Shown in pieces: positions 1-10,698 of a stretch of 64,000 bases of DNA. The notes under the pieces are model-generated. The model ran no database searches. It was not told where the DNA came from and saw only the letters and a program-made list of their open reading frames with translations. Source of the DNA: Tachypleus tridentatus (taxonomy: Eukaryota > Arthropoda > Merostomata > Xiphosura > Limulidae); contig NC_134832.1 in assembly GCF_004210375.1 (NCBI RefSeq), positions 157,725,592 to 157,789,591 of the forward strand. Direction: 5' to 3'. The first letter of the stretch is position 1; every line of letters starts with the position of its first letter. The translations under genes were made by a program, and so were the position numbers.

Positions 1-912
1 CACATTTTACCTATTTGATTTATTAAAACACACTGACCATTTTTTACAGCACTTATACAAAAACACTAAAGGATCATTACATTATCAACTCAAGATCGAA
101 AGTATCCGAGGCATTTTTGACCAATACTGAATGCCTAAGTCATAATAGATCACCTTGGAGAGTGGGATTATTACATATTAAGATACGAAAGGAATGAGTT
201 GTCCTTCACATACGACTTGTAAATCTTAACTCTTAAAACCCGATCTCAAGTTCTTCTTCGTTCCAAACATAAGTGAGAAATAAATTTTGTATCTGCTTTC
301 ATAAGTCTAAATCTACAATAATTACCTATAATTACGAAGTATTCTTTTTTTTTCATCTTTCTTTGCTCTGCTAAGAGCAGATATAAACAGAATTGTTGAA
401 TCAGTCCATGAGACATGGATAAGAAATGTATTTACGGTTCACTGCCATTTTCCACTATTATTCATAACACAATGGAAACAGTTTTTTGCTCCATATTTGT
501 ACATCAGCAACAAACTTAAGTGTTCTTGATAGATTTGAATGTAGAAGGCTGATTCATATTTATATTCTTCGAGATGACAAAACTTTTGATATGTCAATGA
601 ATATCGTGTAGTTCCTGAGTACTATGAAAATAAAGAGTATTTCTCACAGAAGCTTTGTAGTTTGTTAAAAAATGCTCCAGATTTAACTTGTAATGTTAAC
701 CCTACAGTACTGTTAAAAATTAAGTTACCATAGGAGCTTCAGTCACAGTGACACTCCTGGTCTAGAATGGTATGCAGTACCACACTACAGAAGATACTTG
801 AATATGTACCCCCCTTCTTTTGGTTTTGTGCTGCAGATAGTTGATCTGAGGATTCATAGTTCATGTTCCATTGCTGTCAAAATAAATAAAATCATGTGGG
901 TATTTAAACAAG
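1..912. other. Intergenic, nothing recognised
   Basis: AT-rich sequence with stops in all frames. I see no exon-like stretch, no tandem repeat and no recognisable transposon part. Confidence 0.4.
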
Positions 913-1017
913 TGACAGTCAATTAGCACTATGCAATTTGGCAAGAGAACCCTAACCGTGGAAGTGGATGGTGTTGACTAGCTGCCTGCCCTCTAGACAG
1001 ATTAAGGCAAGGACTTT
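913..1017 (+). mobile_element. SINE-A body fragment
   Basis: A decayed piece of the SINE-A body. The run GACAGTCAATTAGCACTAT and, further on, TGACTAGCTGCCTGCCCTCT match the family body (GACGGTCAATCCCACTAT... GACTAGCTGCCTTCCCTCT). The tRNA-like head is missing. Confidence 0.55.
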
Positions 1018-1211
1018 TTAATGTAACATCACCATAAAAAAATAAAATAAATTACACTGTTTGTTACTAGCCAAATATAAGTTTCCAAGACATCATAGGG
1101 GTTGTAACACTTCAGCTACCAGAGCCTTACATCTTACTACTCCATGTCATGTCCCACCAGTCAAGGCATTCTAAATTCTAAGATAATTTTTCATTAATTA
1201 AACACACAACT

Positions 1212-1394
1212 GTATCTGAGAATGGCTGGTATGGGTATTAACACTTTTTCTAATAAAGCAGAGAACAACGTTTCTACCTGAAGATCACCTAGGAAGGTCA
1301 AAACATTGTTCTCTGCCTTATTAGTAAAAGTGTTAATATCCATACCAGCTGTTCACAGATACATTTTTACTCCAATTGGGTTTCTTGTCATCAA
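1212..1394 (+). mobile_element. Penelope-like terminal fold-back with decayed hammerhead core
   Basis: Two imperfect inverted arms of about 60 bp (1212-1275 and 1300-1362) flank a short centre. The right half reads CTGAAGA, a short ACC/GGT helix, then AAAACATTGTTCTC. This is the hammerhead-ribozyme core layout CUGANGA-stem II-GAAA, but with GAAACG decayed to AAAACA. The left arm, read on the minus strand, keeps GAAACGTTGTTCTC. The element ends with GGGTTTCTTGTCATCA, an ending shared with the copies at 44.6 and 53.1 kb. Penelope-like retroelements are known to carry hammerhead motifs in their terminal repeats. No reverse-transcriptase coding is left here. Confidence 0.6.
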
Positions 1395-1930
1395 GAATAA
1401 ATGTAATTGTGGGACATCAAAGAAATATATCTTTCTCTGCAATTGAACAGCTCCATCTATCAAGAACTTTTGTGAAATTGTCTTCATGGTTCTGGATTTT
1501 ACTTCCTCTAGATAATTTTTTATACACAACATGAAGTTCAAACCTCTACACATTTTATGTCATTGTAATTAGTGAATAGTAGAAGGCTGTCCATCCATAC
1601 TGTTCAGTATTGACAGCAAATTATCGGTGACTTATCGCAATGTTTGTGTCATGAAATGGATAGTTGATAGTTTTATTTATGAAGGGTGTTTCTTAACAAT
1701 ATGCAACTCTTTGTTTTTGATATACACTTTAGGCCACTCAGTAAACTCGGGAATTATTTCAATCCAACCTAATTTAATAATCAAGTTATTCAGTTGGTGC
1801 ACAGAATCAGGTGCATTGTGATATTGTACTAAAAGTAAAGAATGAAAATGTTTGTTGTTGTTTTTTGCACAATTATTATGGTAACAATGATGAAACAACT
1901 GATATTGTTTCTCTTTCACATTGCTAAAAA
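1395..1930. other. Intergenic, nothing recognised
   Basis: Short open frames on both strands have no splice context and look like chance ORFs. Confidence 0.4.
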
Positions 1931-2270
1931 AGTTTTGTTCGTTAGTCTTAGTAGCCTTAAATCTTCTAAAATTTAACTGTTGTAGAACGAACGTTAATCA
2001 TTCCATGTCAACACTTAGGGCTTCCCAGTTCTTGTCTTAGTAGCCTTAAATCTTCTGAAATCTGTTGTAGAATAAATGTTGATCATTCCATGTCAACACT
2101 TAGGGCTTCCCAGTTCTTGTCTTAGTAGCCTTAAATCTTCTGAAATCTGTTGTAGAACGAACGTTAATCATTCCATGTCAACACTTAGGGCTTTCTATTT
2201 CTTGTATTAGTAGCCTTAAATTTCTAAAATCTAACTGTTGTAGAATGAATGTTGGTCATTCCTAGTTGTC
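1931..2270. repeat. Minisatellite, ~85-bp unit, 4 copies
   Basis: The phrase TTAGTAGCCTTAAAT recurs at about 1944, 2037, 2123 and 2207. Each is followed by TTGTAGAA and, in the first three copies, by TTCCATGTCAACACTTAGGG. Spacing runs from 93 to 84 bp because a short segment in the unit is gained or lost. Confidence 0.85.
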
Positions 2271-2736
2271 AGTTTTTCTCCATAAACTTAAAGCAAAAAC
2301 TTCGTATTGATTTACTCAGCATCTCATGTGATTAGTTATTACCATAAATCTACATAATCTTTCACAACATTAATATCTGTATGTCACCGCTAGGAGAAAC
2401 TTGTCTCGGTTTCATAATACATGAAAACTCAAAATTAACGTGCTGTTTCGAGAAAGTGAGTTAGCACTTTAACATAGTTAAAAATTCATAGTTTAACTAA
2501 ACGATCGAAAATGTACAAACTTAATGGTAACAGAAACGTCACAAAATAAAATTAAAATCTGCTATCTCACAGTAATGCTATCTCACATTATCGACTTTTC
2601 AAAATGTTATGAGACCAGATTTAATTCTAAAGTAAACAATGTTTCAAGTTGTTGTTTGATCAACAGTTTTTCGACTTGCTTTCAAGTTTAATGACTCAGA
2701 AGTTACAGAATTCTTCTAAAGACTGGTGAAAGTAAC
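2271..2736. other. Intergenic, nothing recognised
   Basis: AT-rich, no coding or repeat signal. Confidence 0.4.
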
Positions 2737-3037
2737 GTTAAGTTCATTGTTTTTTTGTTGTTTTTGAATTTCGCACAAAGCTACTCGAGGGCTATCTGCG
2801 CTAGCCGTCCCTAATTTAGCAGTGTAAGACGAGAGGGAAGGCAGCTAGTAATCACCACCCACCTCCAACTCTTAGGCTATTCTTTTACCAACGAATAGTG
2901 GTATTGACCGTAACATTATAACGACCCCACAGCTGAAAGAGCGAGCACGTTTGGTGCGACCGGGATTCGAGCCCGCGACCCTCGGACTACGAGTCGAACG
3001 CTTTAACACGCTTGGCCATACCGGGCCGTTAGGTTCA
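2737..3037 (-). mobile_element. SINE-A, full length, with TSD
   Basis: Complete minus-strand copy. The head (right end, 3027) reads CCGGGCC inward on the plus strand and the tail ends near 2747. The B-box region GGGATTCGAGCCCGCGACC is clear. Flanks GTTAAGTTCA (2737-2746) and GTTAGGTTCA (3028-3037) form a 10-bp target-site duplication with one mismatch. Confidence 0.9.
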
Positions 3038-3407
3038 ATAAATCACGTTGTTTGAAGAATTATATTTACATAATAAACATAATATCTGATAAAACAGATA
3101 TTAAAAATATGTTATACTGTGTTACTCACTAAGTTTTTTTCTGAAAACTTAAAAACAAAGATATTCCAGAATTGTATGTTTGATGTTGAAAAAAAACCTA
3201 ATTTTAGGGACAAAGAAAAAGAACTTTTTTGTTTTATTTTTATATACGCATTACGTATTCTTAGATTTAGTTCGACTGACCTTATGTGTCAGTTAAACTA
3301 AGTTCAGCTATTAAAACAACTCAACATTTCCGATAAAAATAGACGTAAAACACTGTAAACATTTTATTTTTTATTTGAGTTTTTACAGTAGAAATACAAT
3401 GTATACA

Positions 3408-3581
3408 TAGATTTTATCTAAAATTGTAAACTAAAATAGAATGACTAGAGCTGACAGGAACATTTCATATGTTACGTTGTTTAATTACACATTTTGTTTT
3501 ATCTAAAATTGTAAACTAAAATAGAATGACTAGAGCTGACAGGAACATTTCATGTTACGTTGTTTAATTACACATTTTGTT
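3408..3581. repeat. Direct duplication, ~83-bp unit, 2 copies
   Basis: TTTTATCTAAAATTGTAAAC...ACACATTTTG is present twice in a row and nearly identical, differing by a short indel near CATATG. It is a recent local duplication. Confidence 0.85.
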
Positions 3582-4815
3582 CGACTTGCAAAGCAAAAAT
3601 TCGCCGAGTAATTTCATCACTAACTGAACAATATAAACAAGAATTATTTAAACACACACAACAGAGAAATATTATGACACGGGATTCATGGTTTCATAGT
3701 AAGGTGAATTCGGTTTGTCGGTTGATGGTATTAGCTTCTGCTGGTACATTTTGATTGTGAGTAGCTTCAGTTCGTGTTCCGAGCCAACTAGCTGCTTTCC
3801 GGGTTTGTGATCTAGGCTCGCCAGACGATAAAATCGCAGGCTATTGCAAAAAGATCTCGTTTTTGATGTCCATTTTGGTCATTTTCCAGAAGGATGAAAC
3901 ATGAAAGAAGGACAACATAAAGGGAAGTCCGGCCTCATTTGTGGCAATAATAGTTTTTGTGCTTTTGACACCCTAACAGTGTCTGCCACTTATAATATCG
4001 TAAGCTGGTGTTTTCCGTATCCAGAATTGTGCAAGTTCACACATATCTTCTCCAATAACACGGACCGATAAAAGCTAGAATTTTTAAGTTACGATAGCAT
4101 GAATTCAGTAAATTAATTTAGAGTATTTGTCTTTCCGTTATGTCACCAAATATTAACACAGTTAACAGACCTTCACACCGTACATGTTGTGATCGTCCGT
4201 AAGTTAAAAAGTATATCAACCATTTTACTCAAACCCTATTATACTGATACATAATGGATTAACTAACACATTGATGGTTAAATGTGGTAAGTACATGTGT
4301 CTATACAAAATATGTGTTATTTTTAGAATAATTCATTCATAATAACTTGAGGAAGTACATCAAGAAACAATACAAAACATGAACAATATGTGAAGTAAAC
4401 AAGTGTAATAACATAACAACTAAGGCTGACGGTGGGAAACATATCAGAATCTATTAAATGTTTTACATACATATATACTATTGATAAATTATAAATAAAG
4501 TTGAACCTCAATGAAAAACAAAATCATTGTTTATTACAACCCTTGTCTTTTCAGAAAGTTCATTTCGCTCAGAACATTAAAAAGGCAGTAAGCTAACAAA
4601 ACTCGTCGTCAACTCTTTGGCTACTCTTGAGTGATCTGTTGATGTATATGACTGTCACACTTAGTGTAGCCACGGCTACAAGAAGAAGTTGTGAACATAT
4701 TTTTTTTAAAAGTAACGAACGAAAATAATTAGTTTTTGAAACTGATAAAATGGAGGCAGAATACAAAAAGAACAAATTACAATAAAGTCAAGACTGAGTA
4801 ATAATGTGAAGTTAA
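3582..4815. other. Intergenic, nothing recognised
   Basis: Open frames here are short, AT-driven and unsupported by splice sites. No transposon family recognised. Confidence 0.35.
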
Positions 4816-4822
4816 AGTGTGT

Positions 4823-6055
4823 GTGTGTTTTGTTTTAACAAAGTCACATCGGGATATCTGTTTTGTTTTAACAAAGCCACATCGGGATATCTGTATTGTT
4901 TTAACAAAGCCACCCACCTCGGGATATCTGTTTTGTTTTAACAAAGTCACATCGGGATATCTGTATTGTTTTAACAAAGTCACATCGGGATATCTGTATT
5001 GTTTTAACAAAGCCACCTCGGGATATCTGTTTTGTTTTAACAAAGTCACATCGGGATATCTGTTTTGTTTTAACAAAGTCACATCGGGATATCTGTTTTC
5101 TTTTAGGAAAGCCACATCGGGATATCTATTTTCTTTTAACAAAGTCACATCAGGATATCTGCTTTCTTTTAGGAAAGTCACATCGGGATATCTGTTTTCT
5201 TTTAACAAAGCCACATCGAGATATCTGTTTTCTTTTAACAAAGTCACATCAGGATATCTGTTTTCTTTTAACAAAGTCACATCGGGATATCTGTTTTGTT
5301 TTAACAAAGCCACATCGGGATATCTGTTTTGTTTTAACAGAGTCACATCGGGATATCTGTTTTCTTTTAGGAAAGCCACATAGGGATATCTATTTTCTTT
5401 TAACAAAGTCACATCAGGATATCTGCTTTCTTTTAGGAAAGTCACATCGAGATATCTGTTTTCTTTTAACAAAGTCACATCAAAATATCTGATTTCTTTT
5501 AACAAAGCCACATCGGGATATCTGTTTTCTTTTAACAAAGTCACATCGGGCTACCTGTTTTCTTTTAACAAAGTCACATCAGGATATCTGTTTTCTTTTA
5601 ACAAAGTCACATCGGGATATCTGTTTTGTTTTAACAAAGCCACATCGGGATATCTGTTTTGTTTTAACAGAGTCACATCGGGATATCTGTTTTCTTTTAG
5701 GAAAGCCACATCGGGATATCTGTTTTCTTTTAACAAAGTAACATCAGGATACCTGTTTTCTTTAAACAAAGCCATATCGGGATATCTGTTTACTTTTAAC
5801 AAAGCCACATCGGGATATCTGTTTACTTTAAACAAAGCCACATCGGGCTACCTGTTTTCTTTTAACAAAGCCACATCGGGATATCTGTTTTCTTTTAACA
5901 AAGCCACATCGGGATATCTGTTTTGTTTTAACAGACTCACATCGGGATATCCGTTTTCTTTTAACAAAGCCACATCGGGATATCTGTTTTCTTTTAACAA
6001 AGCCACATCGGGATATCTGTTTTCTTTTAACAAAGCCACATCGGGATATCTATTA
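4823..6055. repeat. 33-bp minisatellite grown from a SINE-B tail
   Basis: About 37 tandem copies of a 33-bp unit, in short TTTTCTTTTAACAAAG then YCACATCGGGATATCTG. The unit is the last 33 bp of SINE-B (TTTTCTTTTAGCAAAG, CCACATCGGGCTATCTG; compare 60443-60480). The last unit runs straight into the SINE-B head at 6050-6130, so the array is an in-place expansion of that copy's tail. Unit variants (TTTTG versus TTTTC, GGAAAG versus ACAAAG, TCAGG versus TCGGG) recur in the same order at a 330-bp offset (5340 versus 5670), i.e. a 10-unit higher-order repeat. Because 33 is divisible by 3, both strands carry long open frames with an 11-residue period. I treat those as artefacts. Confidence 0.93.
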
Positions 6056-6130
6056 AGCCATCTGAGAGGAATTGAACTCCTGATTTAAGCGTTGTAAATC
6101 CGTAGACTTACCGTAGTACTAGCGAGTCTC
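6050..6130 (-). mobile_element. SINE-B head attached to the 33-bp array
   Basis: GAGAGGAATTGAACTCCTGA followed by TTGTAAATCCGTAGACTTACCG is the tRNA-like head of SINE-B on the minus strand. Compare 60490-60550. It directly continues the final unit of the minisatellite. Confidence 0.85.
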
Positions 6131-6565
6131 TACTATGTAACCAGATGTTTATATGAAATAAGTTTGGACACGTTCATGTATTTTATTCAACTGGAATTCA
6201 GAAATGATTTTTATGTCTTTTCAAAAGATTAGTAAAGCATAGTATTATATTAACTTTAAAAGTGAACCAGTACCTTGTCGCTATATTTAGACATGTTTAC
6301 AGCTAAAGCAAAACAAGAACTGTTATTTCTATCTGTAGAAAACCAACAAGAATTTTAAGCAATGTTCACCTATTGTTATACTACTACGAAAGAATAGAAA
6401 GTTTAATGTATTTAAGTGAAAATGTCCTGCATGGTCGCTGATGAAAAGCAGAATTTTGTTTTGAAATGTTACGATATGTTATAGGCTTTATCAAAAAATG
6501 GCCATCTAAGGATATTTGGTTTGTTTGGAATTTCGTGCAATGCTACACGATGCTGGTATGGATGT
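6131..6565. other. Spacer between arrays, nothing recognised
   Basis: AT-rich, no coding signal. Confidence 0.4.
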
Positions 6566-6905
6566 AAGTCTAAAGTAATATATGTAAATAGACTTAGTGA
6601 ACACATTGGATGTAAATCTAAAATAATTTCAATAAATAGCCCTAGTGAACACATTGGATGTTAGTTTAAAATAATATAAATAAATAGACTTAGTGAACAC
6701 ATTGGATGTAAGTCTAAAATAATATAAATAAATAGTCCTAGTGAACACATTGGATGTAAGTCTAAAATAATGTAAATAAATAACATAGTGAACATATTGG
6801 ATGTAAGTTTAAGATAATATAAATAAATAACGTAGTGAACATATTGGATGTAAGTTTAAAATATTATATATAAATAACGTTGTGAACATATTGGATGTAA
6901 GTTAA
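6566..6905. repeat. Minisatellite, ~45-bp unit
   Basis: Seven to eight copies built around GTGAACACATTGGATGTAAG plus an AT-rich arm ending AAATAAATA. Later copies read GTGAACATATTGG, and the right-hand units are shorter. Confidence 0.9.
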
Positions 6906-6950
6906 AGATGTATAATGGGTGAAAAATTAAGCTTTCTTTCTTTCTTTCTT

Positions 6951-7047
6951 TGAGATAAAGCTTTCTGCAACCTGTTCACCACGGGTATCGAAATCCGGTT
7001 TCTAGCGCTATAAGTCCGTAGACATTCCGCAGTTCCACTGAGGGGTG
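6951..7047 (-). mobile_element. SINE-C fragment
   Basis: CCACGGGTATCGAAATCCGG, then TAAGTCCGTAGACATTCCGC, is the head of the SINE-C family read on the minus strand. A (CTTT)n tract (6934-6951) takes the place of the usual tail. Confidence 0.65.
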
Positions 7048-7081
7048 AAATACTAAGAATATAGCTTTAAAAATAAGAGAA

Positions 7082-7535
7082 CATTACAAACAATCATATA
7101 GCATTACAAACCATCATATAACATTACAAACAATCATATGACATTAGACAATCATGTAACATTACAGACAATCATATAACATTACAGACAATCATATAAC
7201 ATTAAAAACCATCATATAACATTACAAACAATTATATAACATTACAGACAATCATATAACATCACGAACAATCATATAACATTACAGACAATCATATACC
7301 ATTACAAACAATCATATACCATTACAGACAATCATATAACATTAGACAATCATATAACATTAGAGACAATCATATAACATTACAGACAATAATATAACAT
7401 TACACACAATAATATAACATTAGAGACAATGATACAACAGTATAGACAATCATATAACATTACAGACAATCACATAACATTACAGACAATCATATAACAT
7501 TACAGACAATTATATAACATTACAGACAATCATGT
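7082..7535. repeat. Minisatellite, 20-bp unit
   Basis: About 22 copies of CATTACAGACAATCATATAA, with some units losing 1-4 bases (ATTAGACAATC). The simple-sequence-like unit gives no coding potential. Confidence 0.93.
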
Positions 7536-7764
7536 AGATTATATATGAAACAATGAATAATATGTTTGTTTCTAATGCCTAGAAAAACAAGTTGTTACTG
7601 TTAGCCACCATTTGATTTTACAGGCAGAAAAACAAACTGTTTTTCAAAATACAGAACATGGAAATTAACGGAAAAATATTGAAGACGATACACAGAGAAA
7701 GAGTAAATACAGTAAACCTTGACAGATATAAAATGTTTGGATGCAAAGTTAATAATTAAGATAC

Positions 7765-8288
7765 AGTGACACATGATGAAGAAATGAAACACATGATGAT
7801 AAAACTTGTATAAAATATATTGTTTAAAGTTTGACACAGATATAGTGACACATGATGAAGAAATGAAATACATGATGATAAAACTGGTATAAAATATATT
7901 GTTTAAAGTTTGAGACAGGTATAGTGACACATGATGAAGAAATGAAATACATGATGATAAAACTGGTATAAAATATACTGTTTAATGTTTGAGACAGGTA
8001 TAGTGGCACATGATGAAGAAATGAAATACATGATGATAAAACTGGTATAAAATATATTGTTTAAAGTTTGAGACAGGTATAGTGACACATGATGAAGAAA
8101 TGAAATACATGATGATAAAACTGGTATAAAATATACTGTTTAAAGTTTGAGACAGATATAGTGACACATGTTGAAGAAATGAAATACATGATGATAAAAC
8201 TGGTATAAAATATACTGTTTAAAGTTTGAGACAGGTATAGTGACACATGATGAAGAAATGAAATACATGATGGTAAAACTGGTGTAAA
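7765..8288. repeat. Minisatellite, 79-bp unit
   Basis: Between six and seven copies of a 79-bp unit marked by GTGACACATGATGAAGAAAT and ATGATGATAAAACTGGTATA. Copies are over 90% alike by eye. Because 79 is not a multiple of 3, the minus strand shows staggered, overlapping 61-aa open frames every 79 bp, which are shadows. Confidence 0.95.
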
Positions 8289-8545
8289 AGTCAGTAGTAC
8301 GAGTGCACAAATCTTGAACATCTAGTAAAGTTTAATTCGTCAACGTTCTCAATCGATTTAGTTCTGAAATTTAACCCTAATTGTTAAAGACACTTTCTGA
8401 GATGTCGCTGAAACATATAAAATATAACAATAAACAAGATTTAGTGAATATATATTTTATATACGTTTTATTTCAGTTGTGGAATATTCGATTTAAAATG
8501 TTTCATTACAATTAAAGTTGTAAAAAACATTCAACCGTAACTCAT

Positions 8546-8634
8546 GTTGTTTTTTCAGAGAAAACTACGTAGGGCTATATGCGGAGAATCGAACCTCGTA
8601 TATCAGTTTAGACATTTCGCTGTTCCACGTGTAA
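8546..8634 (-). mobile_element. Degenerate SINE-B
   Basis: TAGGGCTATATGCGGAGAAT, CGAACCTCGTATATCAG and GACATTTCGCTGTTCCAC follow the order tail, B box, A box of SINE-B on the minus strand, with heavy divergence. Confidence 0.5.
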
Positions 8635-9180
8635 CCTCTAAATCGATCGATTGAACTCCAATAAGTAGACAGAAACTGTTTAAACATAGTGTACAATATT
8701 CCTTGAGTTTATATCCTCTCGTAACACGCAAGAGAAACAAAATGATAAAATGTTCGCAGACCTTAACTGAATATTTACATTGGTTACAGTAAATCATTGA
8801 TGTTTGTTTGTAGAGACGATTCATCAATTGGTTTAAGATTTCCAATCACAAAACATATTTATTTTATTCTAAATTATAGCCATATATCTATAGTTCAAGT
8901 GTTGTGAAATCTAATGTGAATTGTAAATATTATGTTAAATGTAGTTACACTACAGGGAGTTATGTTGTGATTCAGCTATGTTACCTATACATATTCACGT
9001 GTTATCATCCGGGAACTGTTTAGTAGTACAAATACACGATTCTTTGTGATATTGTTTAAAACATAGCATGAAAGTCCTTAGTAACAGGACCTTTAAAAAC
9101 GTATTGTTTGAAAAACCATGTGCACATCATGACTTCATTATTCTTGGCCAATATCTACAACGTCTTGTTTCAAGCAAGCA
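8635..9180. other. Spacer, nothing recognised
   Basis: AT-rich sequence between the SINE-B relic and the next minisatellite. Confidence 0.4.
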
Positions 9181-9181
9181 A

Positions 9182-10068
9182 ATGCACAATACAAGTTAAA
9201 GAGATGTATAGAACGAAGTTAATACACAATACAAGGTAAAGAGATGTATAGAAAGAAGTTAATACACAATACCAGGTAAAGAGATGTATAGAACGAAGTT
9301 AATACACAATACTAGGTAAAGAGATGTATAGAATGAAGTTAATACACAATACTAGGTAAAGAGATGTATAGAACGAAGTTAATACACAATACAAGGTAAA
9401 GAGATGTATAGAATGAAGTTAATACACAATACCAGGTAAAGAGATGTATAGTACGAAGTTAATACACAATACAAGGTAAAGAGATGTATAGAACGAAGTT
9501 AATACACAATACCAGGTAAAGAGATGTATAGAACGAAGTTAATACACAATACTAGGTAAAGTGATGTATAGAACGAAGTTAATACACAATGCTAGGCAAA
9601 GGAATGTATAGAACGAAGTTAATACACAATACTAGGTAAAGAGATGTATAGAACGAAGTTAATACAAAATACTAGGTAAAGAGATGTATAGAACCAAGTT
9701 AATACACAATGCTAGGTAAAAAGATGTATAGAACGAAGTTAATACGCAGTACTAGGTAAAGAGATGTATAGAACGAAGTTAGTTTACAATACTAGGTAAA
9801 GAGATGTATAGAACGAAGTTAATACACAATACCAGGTAAAGAGATGTATAGAACGAAGTTAATACACAATACTAGGTGAAGGGATGTATAGAACGAAGTA
9901 TGGTAAGGGGGTGTAGAATGAACTCAGTACACAATACTAGATAAGAGGGTGCAGAATGAAGTTAATACACAATACTAGATAAGAGGGTGCAGAATGAAGT
10001 TAATACACAATACTAGGTAAGAGAGAGTAGAATAAAGTTAATACATAGTGTTAGGTGATGGAGTGTAG
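9182..10068. repeat. Minisatellite, 40-bp unit
   Basis: About 22 copies of a 40-bp unit, AATACACAATACTAGGTAAA then GAGATGTATAGAACGAAGTT. The last four units (from about 9895) are shortened and diverged (GAGGGTGCAGAATGAAGTT), so the right edge looks older. Variation is mostly at the base after AATAC/ATAC (A, C or T). Confidence 0.95.
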
Positions 10069-10576
10069 AATGTGGTTACAACACTGGATTATGAACAGAT
10101 TTATGAGGCTTAAGATGTTATCCTTTAGGATTTCCACACAACCAGTAGGCACGAATCCATAATGTTAAAGGTTTACTTGTTAATTTCTATCCAATTCGAA
10201 ATTCACCGTGCAGTTTCACAAGTTATCATTGCAATGAAATAGGTGTATTACATTAAGAATCGTCTTAGAACAAATTAATTCTGGTAAGAGATTCCCAAGG
10301 TGCGAATGAAAGAAATAATATAAGAAGGTTTTACTCGTATTTCTAAATTATATTAGAGAAATGTAATCGAAAGCATTATGAGACCTAAACTGTCTCATGT
10401 GATTGCTAAGATAAAAGAAGATATAATGTAATGTAATGTAATAGAATTATATGATATTCAACATTATATAATCATATTACTCAGGCGATCTTGACTGACA
10501 GTGTGACGTGTACATTAAATCATCAAATTATTTACGGTATTCTGACAGAAATAACCTTTTACCTTTGTGTGGAAGT
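10069..10576. other. Intergenic, nothing recognised
   Basis: Includes a short (TAATG)n-like stretch near 10425-10441. No coding signal. Confidence 0.4.
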
Positions 10577-10698
10577 TTTGTTTGCTTTGTAATGTTTAGA
10601 GCAAAGCCAATTTAGGCTATCTGTTGTATCTACCACCGGGAATCGAACCTTGGATTTTAGTGTTGAAAGTCAGTAAGATTGAAGCCGTCCCACCAGAG
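10577..10698 (-). mobile_element. SINE-B copy
   Basis: AGAGCAAAGCCAATTTAGGC, TATCTGTTG, CGGGAATCGAACCTTGGATT, TTGAAAGTCAGTAAGATTG and CACCAGAGGG follow SINE-B tail-to-head order on the minus strand. Confidence 0.65.

Noticed and set aside
4777-5544. 255-codon minus-strand open frame (and 188 codons on the plus strand)
   Set aside because: Both come from the 33-bp tandem array. The period is a multiple of 3 and the unit lacks stops, giving an 11-residue repeat. No start context, signal or flanking gene structure.
5551-6039. Further NRYPDV-type repeat frames on the minus strand
   Set aside because: Same minisatellite artefact.
7601-8321. Staggered overlapping 61-109-codon minus-strand frames
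   Set aside because: They repeat every 79 bp and are shadows of the 79-bp minisatellite.
4823-10068. CRISPR-like arrays
   Set aside because: Units are contiguous with no unique spacers, the context is eukaryotic, and there are no cas genes.
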